From Phycisphaerales bacterium (GTDB lineage: Bacteria; Planctomycetota; Phycisphaerae; Phycisphaerales; SM1A02), in contig JAQWMQ010000034.1 in NCBI GenBank assembly GCA_029246705.1, forward strand, positions 62,001-126,000: a DNA stretch of 64,000 nucleotides, read 5' to 3'. The notes under the pieces were generated by a model that had not been told where the DNA came from, made no database searches, and worked only from the letters and a program-made list of their open reading frames with translations. Both the position numbers and the translations under genes were made by a program. This document shows, piece by piece, positions 17,028 through 25,159 of this stretch; position 1 is the stretch's first letter, and each line of letters begins with the position of its first letter.

Positions 17028-18535
17028 GCCTCCGAGTCCGCGGCCGGACCGGTGCGCACGAAGTCGCGTCCGATCTCCCAGACGCTGCCGGCACCCATCA
17101 CCACCACCAGGTCGCCGTCCCGGCAGATCACTTCAAGCTGCTCGACGATCGCCTCGAACGGATGGATGTGCATCGCGGTGGTGCCGCGGGCACGCAACCG
17201 GTCGACGAGGTCGCCCGCGGAAACGCGGTTGCGTTCGGCTTCGCTGTCCCGGACGAAGTGGATGTGCGGAACGATGACGGTGTCGGCGAGCGTGAAGCTG
17301 GCGGCGAACTGTTCGAGCAGGAACCGGGTGCGACTGTGCTGGTGCGGCTGGAAGACGCAGATCAGTCGGTCGGGGTTCCAGGTGTTGCGGATCGCCCGGA
17401 GAATGACCTCGATCTCGCTGGGGTGGTGGCCGTAGTCGTCGAAGACCTCGACGCTTCCGCCACCGGGAAGTTCCCGGCGCCCCAGGTGCTGCAGGCGACG
17501 GTCGAGGCCCTTGAAGCCTTCGATGGCAGCGATGATCGAAGGCCAGCTTGCACCCGCACGGTGGGCGAGGATCGCGGCGGCAGCGGCATTGCTGGCGTTG
17601 TGCGCACCGGGCATCGAAGGACGCCAGGACAGCTCGGGGGTGCCCTCGGGGCCGATCAACTGGACGCGCTGCTCGTCGAAGATGACCTGCCAGTCGGCCT
17701 CGGGGGTGTAGCCGAAGGTCTCGATCGTGCACTTGAGACCGGCGGTCACTTCACGGCGGTGGGCGCCGTCGTGGGCGATCAACAGGTAGCCACCTTCATC
17801 GGCCGAAGGCAGCAGCCCCGCGAACTGGTGAAAGGACTCGACGATCTCCTCGATCCCCGCGTAGACGTCGAGGTGATCCTCTTCCACGTTGTTGATCAGC
17901 CCGAGGACCGGTCGGTGGTGGTGGAAGGAACGATTGAACTCGCACGCCTCGCAGATCATCAGGCCGCTGCGACCGGCGAAGGGTCCCTCGCCGGGAACGT
18001 TTTCGCTGCCTACCCGCCAACCGCCACCGAGCTGGGGGCAGTGGGCGCCGACGATGACGCTCGGGTCCAGGGCCGAGTCCATCAGGATCCAGGAGAGGAG
18101 CGCGGTGGTGGTGCTCTTGCCGTGGGTTCCGGCGATCGAGATGCCGGTTCGTTCACCCTGCGCGCGTCCCAGGGCCTCCGCATAGGACAGGGTCTCGATC
18201 GAACGCTGCTGGGCTTCCAGCAGCTCCGGGTGGTCGTGGGCGATCGCCGCGGAGTGAATCACGAGATCACGATCTTCCGGCAGCCCGCCCTTGGAGGGCC
18301 CGAGGCTGATCGGGATGCCCGCGGCGTGGACCGATTCGAGGCCCGGCCCGTCGGCCTGGTCGCTGCCGGTCACCGAGACCCCCTGGGCATGCAGCATCAT
18401 GGCCAGACCGCTCATCCCGCTGCCGCCGGCGCCCACCAGGTGGACCCGTCGGGTGCGGATGCTGCCGGCGTCGTGGGTGGGGGCTTCGGGATGGTCGGGT
18501 GACGTGCTGGTCGGGTTGGCGTGTTGGGTGCCCAT
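17024..18535 (-). CDS. murC: UDP-N-acetylmuramate--L-alanine ligase
   Basis: A 503-aa Mur ligase. It has the N-terminal Rossmann motif 'GAGGSGMSGLAMMLHAQG', the ATP-binding P-loop 'GTHGKSTTTALLSW', the metal region 'NNVEEDHLDVY' and the C-terminal 'DDYGHHPSEI' plus 'FQPHQHSRT' typical of MurC. It adds L-Ala to UDP-MurNAc in the cytoplasm. It heads the minus-strand envelope operon and is divergent, by 69 bases, from the sigma-54 activator gene. The N-terminal ~30 residues before the Rossmann motif are polar and poorly defined. Confidence 0.95.
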   Translation of the reverse strand: MGTQHANPTSTSPDHPEAPTHDAGSIRTRRVHLVGAGGSGMSGLAMMLHAQGVSVTGSDQADGPGLESVHAAGIPISLGPSKGGLPEDRDLVIHSAAIAHDHPELLEAQQRSIETLSYAEALGRAQGERTGISIAGTHGKSTTTALLSWILMDSALDPSVIVGAHCPQLGGGWRVGSENVPGEGPFAGRSGLMICEACEFNRSFHHHRPVLGLINNVEEDHLDVYAGIEEIVESFHQFAGLLPSADEGGYLLIAHDGAHRREVTAGLKCTIETFGYTPEADWQVIFDEQRVQLIGPEGTPELSWRPSMPGAHNASNAAAAAILAHRAGASWPSIIAAIEGFKGLDRRLQHLGRRELPGGGSVEVFDDYGHHPSEIEVILRAIRNTWNPDRLICVFQPHQHSRTRFLLEQFAASFTLADTVIVPHIHFVRDSEAERNRVSAGDLVDRLRARGTTAMHIHPFEAIVEQLEVICRDGDLVVVMGAGSVWEIGRDFVRTGPAADSEA

Positions 18536-18590
18536 CGCTGCTGATTCTATCGGCCCTTGGCCCGAGCACCGTCCAGATTCAGACTCCGTC

Positions 18591-18604
18591 TACAATGTTT
18601 CCCA
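18591..18604 (+). promoter_or_regulatory. possible -10 element with very short leader
   Basis: TACAAT at 18591-18596 is followed after eight bases by the ATG of the NtrC-type gene. If it is a true -10 box the transcript would start within a few bases of the ATG and would be leaderless or nearly so. No good -35 hexamer is visible at 15-19 bases, and no Shine-Dalgarno is present. Confidence 0.35.
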
Positions 18605-19984
18605 ATGAGTGCCGGAACTTCATCCCCGACCGCCCAGGTCCTGATCGTCGACGACGAGGCCGAACACGCCGAGGTCATGGCCGACGCGCTGCGCAAGCCG
18701 GGCCATGTCAGCACGATCGTCAACGGGCTGGAAGAGGCCCGCGAGGAGCTCCTTCACGGCAGCTTCGACGTCATCGTGACCGACCTCGTCATGGAGACCG
18801 AGACCTCGGGGCTCGACGTGCTCGAACTCGCGAAGACCCACCAGCCCGGTGCGGAGACGATCATGGTCACCGCCCACGGCGACGTGCCGACCGCGAAGGC
18901 CGCGCTCCAGGGCGGCGCCTACGACTTCATCGAGAAGCCGCTGGATCTCGTGGTCTTCCGAAACCTGGTCGGCCGCGCCGCGGAGACCGTTCTCCTGCGC
19001 GGGCAGAACGACCAGCTGCGCGGCGAACTCGACGCGGCCTACGGCTTCGAGGGGATCATCGGCGACTCGGTCGCGATCCGGAAGGTGGTCGAGCAGGTCC
19101 GCAAGGTCGGGCCCAGCACGATCCCGGTCCTGGTCAGCGGCGAAAGCGGTACCGGCAAGGAGCTGGTCGCCGCCGCGGTCCACGCGGTCTCAAAGCGTGC
19201 CGCCAGGCGCTACGTCACCTTCAACGCCGCCGGCCAGAGCGAGAGCCTCCTCGAGGACCAGCTCTTCGGTCACGTGCGCGGCGCCTTCACCGGGGCCGAC
19301 AAGGACCGTGAGGGCGTCTTCGAATACGCCAACAAGGGCACGGTCTTCCTCGACGAGATCGGGGACATGCCCCTCAGCATGCAGCCGAAGCTCCTGCGCG
19401 TTCTCGAAAGCGGGGAGGTGGTCAGGCTCGGTTCCAACGACCCGCGCATGACCGACGTCCGTTTCGTCAGCGCGACCAACCGCAACCTGAAGGACATGGT
19501 CGCCGCGGGTGAGTTTCGTGACGACCTCTTCTTCCGGGTGCGCGGGGCGGAGATCCACGTCCCGCCGCTGCGCGAGCGCAAGGAGGACATCCCGCTGCTG
19601 GTGAACCACGCGATCGGTCGCTACGCCGCCGACTCCGGCATCGACCGGCCGACGGTGACCCAGCCCGCGATGATGCGCCTGATCTCCTACGCCTGGCCGG
19701 GCAACGTGCGCGAACTCTTCAACGTCGTGCACGGCATGGTGGTGACCGCGGAGGGCGACTCGATCGACATCCACGACGTGCCCGACGAGATCCGCGAATC
19801 GGAAAGCGACGAGGAGCACACCACGATGCGCGGCCTCGCCGGCGTCGGCCTCGACCGCCTCGAGAAGGAAGCGATGCGCCAGACCCTCGCGATGACCAAC
19901 GGCAACCGCGAACAGACCGCGAAGCTGCTGGGTATCGGCGAGCGCACGCTGTACCGGAAGCTCAAGGAATACGGACTTCGGTAG
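18605..19984 (+). CDS. NtrC-family sigma-54-dependent response regulator
   Basis: A 459-aa three-domain regulator. Residues ~12-130 are a receiver with a phospho-acceptor Asp at about 60 ('FDVIVTDLVME') and a conserved Lys in 'FIEKPLD'. Residues ~145-380 are an AAA+ domain with Walker A 'GESGTGKE', the sigma-54 contact loop 'GAFTGA' near 226, and Walker B 'GTVFLDEIGD'. The C-terminus is a Fis-type HTH ('NREQTAKLLGIGERTLYRKL'). It should be phosphorylated by a histidine kinase and open sigma-54 promoters; no kinase gene is adjacent. The ATG at 18605 gives the usual start just before the receiver. Its codons look more GC-rich than most of the window. Confidence 0.95.
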   Translation: MSAGTSSPTAQVLIVDDEAEHAEVMADALRKPGHVSTIVNGLEEAREELLHGSFDVIVTDLVMETETSGLDVLELAKTHQPGAETIMVTAHGDVPTAKAALQGGAYDFIEKPLDLVVFRNLVGRAAETVLLRGQNDQLRGELDAAYGFEGIIGDSVAIRKVVEQVRKVGPSTIPVLVSGESGTGKELVAAAVHAVSKRAARRYVTFNAAGQSESLLEDQLFGHVRGAFTGADKDREGVFEYANKGTVFLDEIGDMPLSMQPKLLRVLESGEVVRLGSNDPRMTDVRFVSATNRNLKDMVAAGEFRDDLFFRVRGAEIHVPPLRERKEDIPLLVNHAIGRYAADSGIDRPTVTQPAMMRLISYAWPGNVRELFNVVHGMVVTAEGDSIDIHDVPDEIRESESDEEHTTMRGLAGVGLDRLEKEAMRQTLAMTNGNREQTAKLLGIGERTLYRKLKEYGLR

Positions 19985-20103
19985 AGGGGTCTTCGGCCAC
20001 GAATCGGTCGATTCCTTCTTGGCGTGAGCCTCTCGTCCCGGTTGTCTGGGAGCACCAGCAGTGAGGCGTGCGGGTCATTTCACGCCTGCTTGGTGATCGA
20101 GCC

Positions 20104-20126
20104 GTCACGATCGGGCGGATCGTGAC
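20104..20126. promoter_or_regulatory. perfect 9-bp inverted repeat upstream of the metalloprotease gene
   Basis: GTCACGATC (20104-20112) and GATCGTGAC (20118-20126) are separated by five bases, about 60 bases before the metalloprotease ATG and 120 after the regulator stop. It lacks a following T-run, so an operator or a 5'-leader hairpin is at least as likely as a terminator. Confidence 0.45.
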
Positions 20127-20185
20127 TATGGACGACGGAGGCTGACCGCAGCCCCTCGACTTCCCCGAACCCCGGAGACAACCTG

Positions 20186-22810
20186 ATGCACCATCTTCTT
20201 TCCAGAGCCCTCGCGGGCTCCGTGCTGTTGTTCGCCTCGAACTCGGTACTCGCCCATGAGGACGCGCTACACCACGCATCCGCCACGACCACCACCAAGG
20301 CCAAGGGACAGGAAAGCGGGTCGCCCCAGCTGATCGATCCCGGCTTCACCGCTCGCGAATTGAAGACCAGGGCCTCGACCGATGAAATCGTCAAGCTGCG
20401 CAAGGTGCCGATGCCGGATGGCACCACCATCGATGCGGACCTCACGGTCTGGACGCCTTTCGGACCCGACTGTGCCCTCCAGTTCTCGCGAAAAGGCGTC
20501 GCCGGGAAGTCGGTGCAGCGGGTGCTCGAGATGAAGGACGTGACGTTCCTCAAGGGTCATGTCCGTGGCAAGAAGGATTCCGTGGTGATGATCGCCGCGA
20601 AGGACGACCGCATGGAAGGCTTCTTCAGCTATGAAGGCACCACCGCGCGGATCACCCGCGACACCAGCCAGCCGACACCGAAGGACGTGATCCTGCCGGG
20701 GCTCCGGCCGGACGGCGTGCTTCCTCCCGAAGGCGTCGGTTGCGGCATGTCGTTCGAAGATCTTTCGCCCGGTCGCGACACCTCGATGGCTGCCGGCGGA
20801 CTTGCCGGCGGACTTGCCGGCGCCGCCGGTGACTGCCACCTGATCAGGATCGCGCTCGAACTGGATTACGAGCTCTATGCGAACCGTCTCAACGAGGACG
20901 GCCTTGCCACGCTCGTCTACGTCGCCAAGCTCCTCTACACCACCGACGAAGTGATCCGCCGGGATCTGGGTGCTCAGATCGAACTTGCCAGCGTGAACGT
21001 CTGGACCGAGCCGGACGACCCCTGGATATCCGATTATTTCTCGGCGCAGCTGGAGGAGTTCATCGACTACTGCAACGACCCGTCCAACCACATGCTGGAC
21101 ATTCCGCGTGACGCCACCATGCTCCTCAGTGGTCGGGCGATCGGTGGCGGCAAGGCGGGCGGCATCGGTGCGCTGTCCTGTGATCGACCGGAACGCGCCT
21201 ATCTCGTGTGCGGACACCTGAGTGGTGACTTCCCCTATCCCGCAGTCATGAATCACGACGACAACTGGGACATCCTGCATTTCATCCACGAGTTCGGGCA
21301 CCTGCTCAACGGCCTGCACACCCACACACTCGACCCGCCGGTCGATACCTGCGGGACCAACTGTTCGGAGCCCCAGCGTGGTTCGGCGATGAGCTACTGC
21401 CATCACTGCCCCGGTGGTGACAAGAACAGGGGACTGTGGTTCCACATGCGCAACCAGGATCGGGCTCGTGGTTACCTCGACACGATCGGATGTCTCGAGG
21501 GCCGGGAGGCCTCGATCGCAGCCTACGACGACGAGGCGTTCGCGTACCGGAACTCGGGGACCCGGATCGACGTCCTCCAGAACGATGGCACGGTCTGTTC
21601 CGGAGCGTTCATCCATGGCAACGATGCGTTTTCCACCGAAGGTGGCCTGGTTCGACGCCTGCAGTCCGCGGGACCGATGGGTCGTGACGTCCTGCAGTAC
21701 CTCCCGCCTCGTGATTTCGTGGGTGCCGACAGCTTCAGCTACCAGGCCATCGACGGATTCGGCAACACCTCGATGGCCCAGGTGGTGGTCGAGGTCGAGC
21801 CCGCTCCCTTCCTCACCGATCCGGAGTACCTGGTCGTCGACCTGGTCGATCGCTCCATCTCCCGCTTCGATGCGGAAACCCACGAGTTCAAGGGTGATTT
21901 CGTTCCGGAGTTCCCCGAATTCCTCGACATGCCGAGTTCGATCCTGCCTTTGCCCGATACCAGCGTGCTGGTCGGCGACCGAAGCCTGGGGAAGGTCCTG
22001 CAGCTCGACATCAACGGTGAATACCAGGGCGTCTTCTTCGAGCATCACGATCTGATCCACTGCGAGGCGATGGTCCGGTCCGGGGAGCAGGTCTTCATCC
22101 TCGATGCCTACGGCGGGTGGATCTTCCGGACCGGTTTCAGCGGCGGATACCAGGGTGCGCTCTTCGAGGGCACCGGAACCGGTGCCGACATGACGGTCGG
22201 TGATGACGGCACCCTCTGGGTCATCGGCTCGGTGAACGGGAACGAAGTCATCGGCATCGACCCCGAAACCGGCGAGATTCGTCACGCGATTGCCGATCTC
22301 GAGGGCATCGATTCCCCGGCAGCGGTCGCCTTCCTCAGTGGGGAGCTGATCGTCTCCGATGGCGAGACCGGCGCGATTGGTCACTTCAATCCCTATGGTT
22401 CCGGTGGATTGGAGTACGAGGTGATTTCAGAGGGCCTTGCCGCGGCCAGTTGGCTGGGTGGTGGCGTCCAGTTCGCGAGGGGATCCTTCGACACGGTCTT
22501 CGGAAATCTCTTCGGACTGACCACCAGTGAAGGATTCTTCGAGTACTCCGAGCTGGGATCGGTGCAGGAGATCAGTCGCAACGGTCGTGACTACTTCGAT
22601 TACGCGGGCGCGGTCGCCGTTCGGGTCGCACCCGAGACTTCGCCCGACCTGAACCAGGATGGCTGCGTCGATGGCGGGGACCTCAGCCTGATGCTCTCGT
22701 TCTTCAACGAACCGACCGCAAGCTTCCATCGCGCGGATCTCGATCTCAACGGGATGATCGATGGCGCGGATCTATCGATCCTGCTGGGTGACTGGACGGG
22801 TTGCCCCTGA
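20186..22810 (+). CDS. secreted metzincin metalloprotease (reprolysin-like) with propeller-like region and dockerin-like C-terminus
   Basis: An 874-aa secreted protein with a signal peptide ending at 'SVLA' (about residue 23). A propeptide carries 'VGCGMS' near residue 185, which may act as a cysteine switch. The catalytic zinc motif is 'HEFGHLLNGLH' at 368-378, fitting the metzincin form with Asn at the Gly position, and the Met-turn is 'SAMSYCHHC' at about 400-408. Next come an Ig/cadherin-like segment ('VGADSFSYQAIDGFGN') and a region with repeated short blades (from ~550 to 800) suggesting a propeller. The end is a dockerin-like pair ('DLNQDGCVDGGDLSLML', 'DLDLNGMIDGADLSILLG'). GGAG lies upstream of the ATG. 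It should cleave proteins outside the cell. Confidence 0.9.
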   Translation: MHHLLSRALAGSVLLFASNSVLAHEDALHHASATTTTKAKGQESGSPQLIDPGFTARELKTRASTDEIVKLRKVPMPDGTTIDADLTVWTPFGPDCALQFSRKGVAGKSVQRVLEMKDVTFLKGHVRGKKDSVVMIAAKDDRMEGFFSYEGTTARITRDTSQPTPKDVILPGLRPDGVLPPEGVGCGMSFEDLSPGRDTSMAAGGLAGGLAGAAGDCHLIRIALELDYELYANRLNEDGLATLVYVAKLLYTTDEVIRRDLGAQIELASVNVWTEPDDPWISDYFSAQLEEFIDYCNDPSNHMLDIPRDATMLLSGRAIGGGKAGGIGALSCDRPERAYLVCGHLSGDFPYPAVMNHDDNWDILHFIHEFGHLLNGLHTHTLDPPVDTCGTNCSEPQRGSAMSYCHHCPGGDKNRGLWFHMRNQDRARGYLDTIGCLEGREASIAAYDDEAFAYRNSGTRIDVLQNDGTVCSGAFIHGNDAFSTEGGLVRRLQSAGPMGRDVLQYLPPRDFVGADSFSYQAIDGFGNTSMAQVVVEVEPAPFLTDPEYLVVDLVDRSISRFDAETHEFKGDFVPEFPEFLDMPSSILPLPDTSVLVGDRSLGKVLQLDINGEYQGVFFEHHDLIHCEAMVRSGEQVFILDAYGGWIFRTGFSGGYQGALFEGTGTGADMTVGDDGTLWVIGSVNGNEVIGIDPETGEIRHAIADLEGIDSPAAVAFLSGELIVSDGETGAIGHFNPYGSGGLEYEVISEGLAAASWLGGGVQFARGSFDTVFGNLFGLTTSEGFFEYSELGSVQEISRNGRDYFDYAGAVAVRVAPETSPDLNQDGCVDGGDLSLMLSFFNEPTASFHRADLDLNGMIDGADLSILLGDWTGCP

Positions 22811-22842
22811 ACCGTTCCCTTCACCGGTGCGTCGATCAAATG

Positions 22843-22877
22843 ACAGGAGCAGCTCCCCTGGACGGAGCTGCTCCTGT
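22843..22877. terminator. hairpin between convergent genes, probable bidirectional terminator
   Basis: A perfect 14-bp stem (22843-22856 with 22864-22877, seven-base loop) lies 33 bases after the metalloprotease stop and 30 bases before the end of the convergent small Cys gene. T-runs are short on both sides, so termination strength is uncertain. Confidence 0.7.
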
Positions 22878-22906
22878 TCGTTGGTCTGGTGATGATCAGG
22901 TGGCGG

Positions 22907-23110
22907 TCAGGCCGCGACCGGAGTCCATGCGTCGCAGCTGCCGAGGGCGCTGACGCGAAGGTGAACGGACACGTTGTTCGGTGCGTCGCAACCGGCAACG
23001 ACTTCATTCGAGTCGTCGAGGCTCACGCGGATCTGGATCAGTTGCTCGTTGGGGAGGTCGTTGCCAAAGTGGGCGCAGCTTCCGCATTGAACGTTCTTGC
23101 CATCAGTCAT
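22907..23110 (-). CDS. small Cys-containing protein, function unknown
   Basis: A 67-aa product with C-x-x-C near the start ('CGSCAHFGN') and two further Cys residues ('VVAGCDAP' and 'LGSCDAW'), a spacing that could bind zinc or an iron-sulphur cluster. The ATG at 23110 is favoured because AAGGAG stands seven bases upstream; an in-frame ATG at 23128 has no such site. The gene is convergent with the metalloprotease. No family was recognised. Confidence 0.6.
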   Translation of the reverse strand: MTDGKNVQCGSCAHFGNDLPNEQLIQIRVSLDDSNEVVAGCDAPNNVSVHLRVSALGSCDAWTPVAA

Positions 23111-23128
23111 GATCGAGCTCCTTGTCAT

Positions 23129-23449
23129 GCGGATCGTTCCGCGTGTATTCCAATGATGCCCTTAGATTCGGCAGTGGCAAGTGTTTGGATGAGGAGAAGC
23201 GATGGGATTGTTCAATCGATCCTGAGACTCATTATCAACCAGTGTCGTACGGTTGGCCCCGGCCAACACCCGGGCCCATAAGTGATCGCCCGTTCCATGA
23301 CAAAAACGTATCTGAGCCATCGAGCGGGGTCATGAATCGTGTGTTTCTGGTGATTTGACGCGATTGTTCGGTTTGCTGGTCGCCATTGAGACTTGTTCTC
23401 ATCCTAGGATCTTCGCCTGCTCGATGCTCGCTTGAGAAAGGTTTCCACC
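23129..23449. other. 321-bp gene-poor stretch
   Basis: No convincing coding region was seen on either strand. It holds a short perfect inverted repeat (GTTGGCC at 23252-23258 with GGCCAAC at 23261-23267). A TTGACG hexamer lies at 23355-23360, without a good -10 partner at standard spacing. It separates the divergent small Cys gene and the 44-residue ORF and probably holds both promoters. Confidence 0.5.
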
Positions 23450-23584
23450 ATGCTGTCCGTCATTGCTTCCGGTGTACTGACTCCGTTTCTCGTTCTCGCG
23501 CAGGCCGACCCACCGAAACTGCCTGAGGTCGGGCCGCCGCCGGCGTCCTGTTACTGCGGTGGTCCGGTCGCCTCCGCGCATTGA
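23450..23584 (+). CDS. 44-residue ORF with signal-peptide-like start
   Basis: The ORF begins with a hydrophobic segment ('SVIASGVLTPFLVLAQA') that looks like a cleavable signal peptide, followed by a Pro-rich stretch ('DPPKLPEVGPPP') and C-Y-C-G-G. GAGAAAGG lies about ten bases upstream of the ATG. It ends 50 bases before the O-methyltransferase start. It may encode a tiny exported peptide, or be a chance ORF; no homologue is known to me. Confidence 0.35.
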   Translation: MLSVIASGVLTPFLVLAQADPPKLPEVGPPPASCYCGGPVASAH

Positions 23585-23634
23585 CGGCCCCTGCCTTCCC
23601 CCCACAACGCACGATTCACCATGAAGGAGCGTTC

Positions 23635-24297
23635 ATGTCGAGAGAAACCGGATCATTGAGCCCGGACATGCAGTCCTGGCTGCACGAACATTCACTGCGT
23701 GAGACGGAAGTGCAGCGCGCCCTCCGTCTGGAGATGGCCTCGCACCCGGAAGGCGGCATGCAGACGTCGCCCGAACAGGTCCAGTTCATGGGACAGCTCT
23801 TCGCCGGAATCGGCGGTCGCCGTGCGATCGAAGTGGGGGTCTTCACCGGCTACAGCGCGCTCGCGATCGCGCATGCGATGCCTGCCGACGGCGAACTCAT
23901 TGCCTGCGATGTCAGCGAGGAGTTCATGGCGATTGCTCGATCCTGGTGGGAAAAGGACGGGATGTCCGACCGGATCACTTCACGCGTGGGACCTGCCGCC
24001 GAGAGCCTGCAGGCACTGTTGGACGAGGGGCAGGCCGGTACGTTCGACTTCATGTACGTCGATGCCGACAAGGAGTCGAGTCCGATCTATTACGAGTTGG
24101 GGCTCCAGCTTCTCCGTTCGGGTGGCTTCATCGGAATCGACAACATGTTCCTCGGCGGCAAGGTCGTCGATCCATCCGCCACCGAATCGAACGTCATGGC
24201 GACTCGCGCCATCGCACGCACCATGCACGACGACCAGCGGGTGCTCTACAGCCTGCTTCCGGTCGGTGATGGCCTCGGTCTGGCGATGAAACGCTGA
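23635..24297 (+). CDS. SAM-dependent O-methyltransferase (catechol-type family)
   Basis: A 220-aa protein of the Methyltransf_3 family. SAM motif I is 'AIEVGVFTGYSALAIA', followed by 'IACDVSEE'. The metal-binding region is 'FDFMYVDADKESSPIYYE', and 'GGFIGIDNMFLGGKV' follows. These enzymes methylate hydroxyls of catechols or similar phenolics using a divalent metal. GAAGGAGC lies before the ATG at 23635, which was chosen over an upstream TTG at 23581. It ends seven bases before the convergent regulator remnant. Confidence 0.9.
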   Translation: MSRETGSLSPDMQSWLHEHSLRETEVQRALRLEMASHPEGGMQTSPEQVQFMGQLFAGIGGRRAIEVGVFTGYSALAIAHAMPADGELIACDVSEEFMAIARSWWEKDGMSDRITSRVGPAAESLQALLDEGQAGTFDFMYVDADKESSPIYYELGLQLLRSGGFIGIDNMFLGGKVVDPSATESNVMATRAIARTMHDDQRVLYSLLPVGDGLGLAMKR

Positions 24298-24304
24298 ACC
24301 CGGA

Positions 24305-24760
24305 TCAGTCCGCCTCTGGACTGTCTTCGAGGTCGTCGGGAAGCATCATGAGGGCGACTCGATAGCGCTTCCCACCATCACCGGATCGGCGGGTTGAAAG
24401 CAGTTTGAGAATCGCATCGAAGTGACCGGAGACCTCGTTCAGGTCCTCTTCGTTCAGGTTTCCGAACTGCACCCAGCGCTCCGAACGCAGGGGATCTTCC
24501 CCCTGGCCGGATCGCCTGGCATTTTCGATGGCAAGTTCCTCGGAGTTGCGCAGAATCAGACGAAGGCCCGATGACGTCGCCCGGTGCACGGAGTGTTCAT
24601 AGTCACTCCCGCTTCCGCAGGGTTTCTCGAAGGCACCCGGATCAAGTTCATAGGTTCTTGGTGGTCGCCCCTTGGTGGGGTCGTTTCGCACCGTGCTGTG
24701 AATGATGCCGGCCTTCGTGAGTCTTTGAAGTGGTGCGTGCAAGGCGCCGGGGCTCTGGAT
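24305..24760 (-). pseudogene. N-terminally truncated winged-helix (ArsR/MarR-like) regulator
   Basis: Read on the minus strand, the last ~150 codons look like a regulator: a recognition-helix pattern 'SPGALHAPLQRLTKAGII' followed by a wing 'GRPPRTYELD', then a C-terminal helical domain ending 'ALMMLPDDLEDSP'. The part that should hold the first helices of the HTH is missing: upstream of about 24755 the open frame continues but is the antisense of a dockerin-type gene. No start codon with a ribosome-binding site is apparent at the junction. It therefore appears broken by a deletion or rearrangement, though an assembly chimera cannot be excluded. Confidence 0.6.
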
Positions 24761-25159
24761 ACCAGCGTGTGCATGTCCCTCTGGAACGGAGGGGACTGGC
24801 AGACCACATGGAACCTGCCCTACGGAAGCACGTACAGCACGACGATCACGTCCGGACTCAATCATCAGTTCAACGACGTCTCGAGTGTCTCTGTCCTCGG
24901 GTACGCGCCCGGTGGCGAAGGTGTCACCATCACGAACAACGGTTCCGATCGTCCCGTGCTCGAACTCACCATCGATGTTCCCGACTTTTCCTGTGATGGC
25001 GACTTGAACGACGACCAGGTCGTCGACGGAACCGACATCTCGATGATCCTCGGGTACTGGGGTCAGGATGATCCTGCTTACGATCTTGATGGCAACGGTC
25101 TCATCGATGGAACCGATCTGGCCATCGTTCTTGGTTGGTGGGGAGCATGCCCCAGATGA
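24756..25159 (+). pseudogene. 5'-truncated secreted dockerin-type protein
   Basis: From about 24756 the plus strand encodes a beta-rich stretch ('SLWNGGDWQTTWNLPYG', 'ITNNGSDRPVLELTID') and then a full dockerin-like pair ending W-G-A-C-P-R. There is no signal peptide or plausible start: upstream of the junction the frame runs antisense through the regulator remnant. The dockerin part is almost identical to that of the next gene. Its TGA overlaps the ATG of that gene (ATGA), so the two were once coupled in one operon. It is probably a remnant, unless translation starts at an internal Met (24773). Confidence 0.6.

Noticed and set aside
17162-18502. Plus-strand frame opposite murC
   Set aside because: Antisense to a clear Mur ligase, no domain pattern.
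20267-22384. 705-codon minus-strand frame
   Set aside because: It lies wholly opposite the metalloprotease gene, which has intact zinc, Met-turn and dockerin motifs; the minus frame shows no family features.
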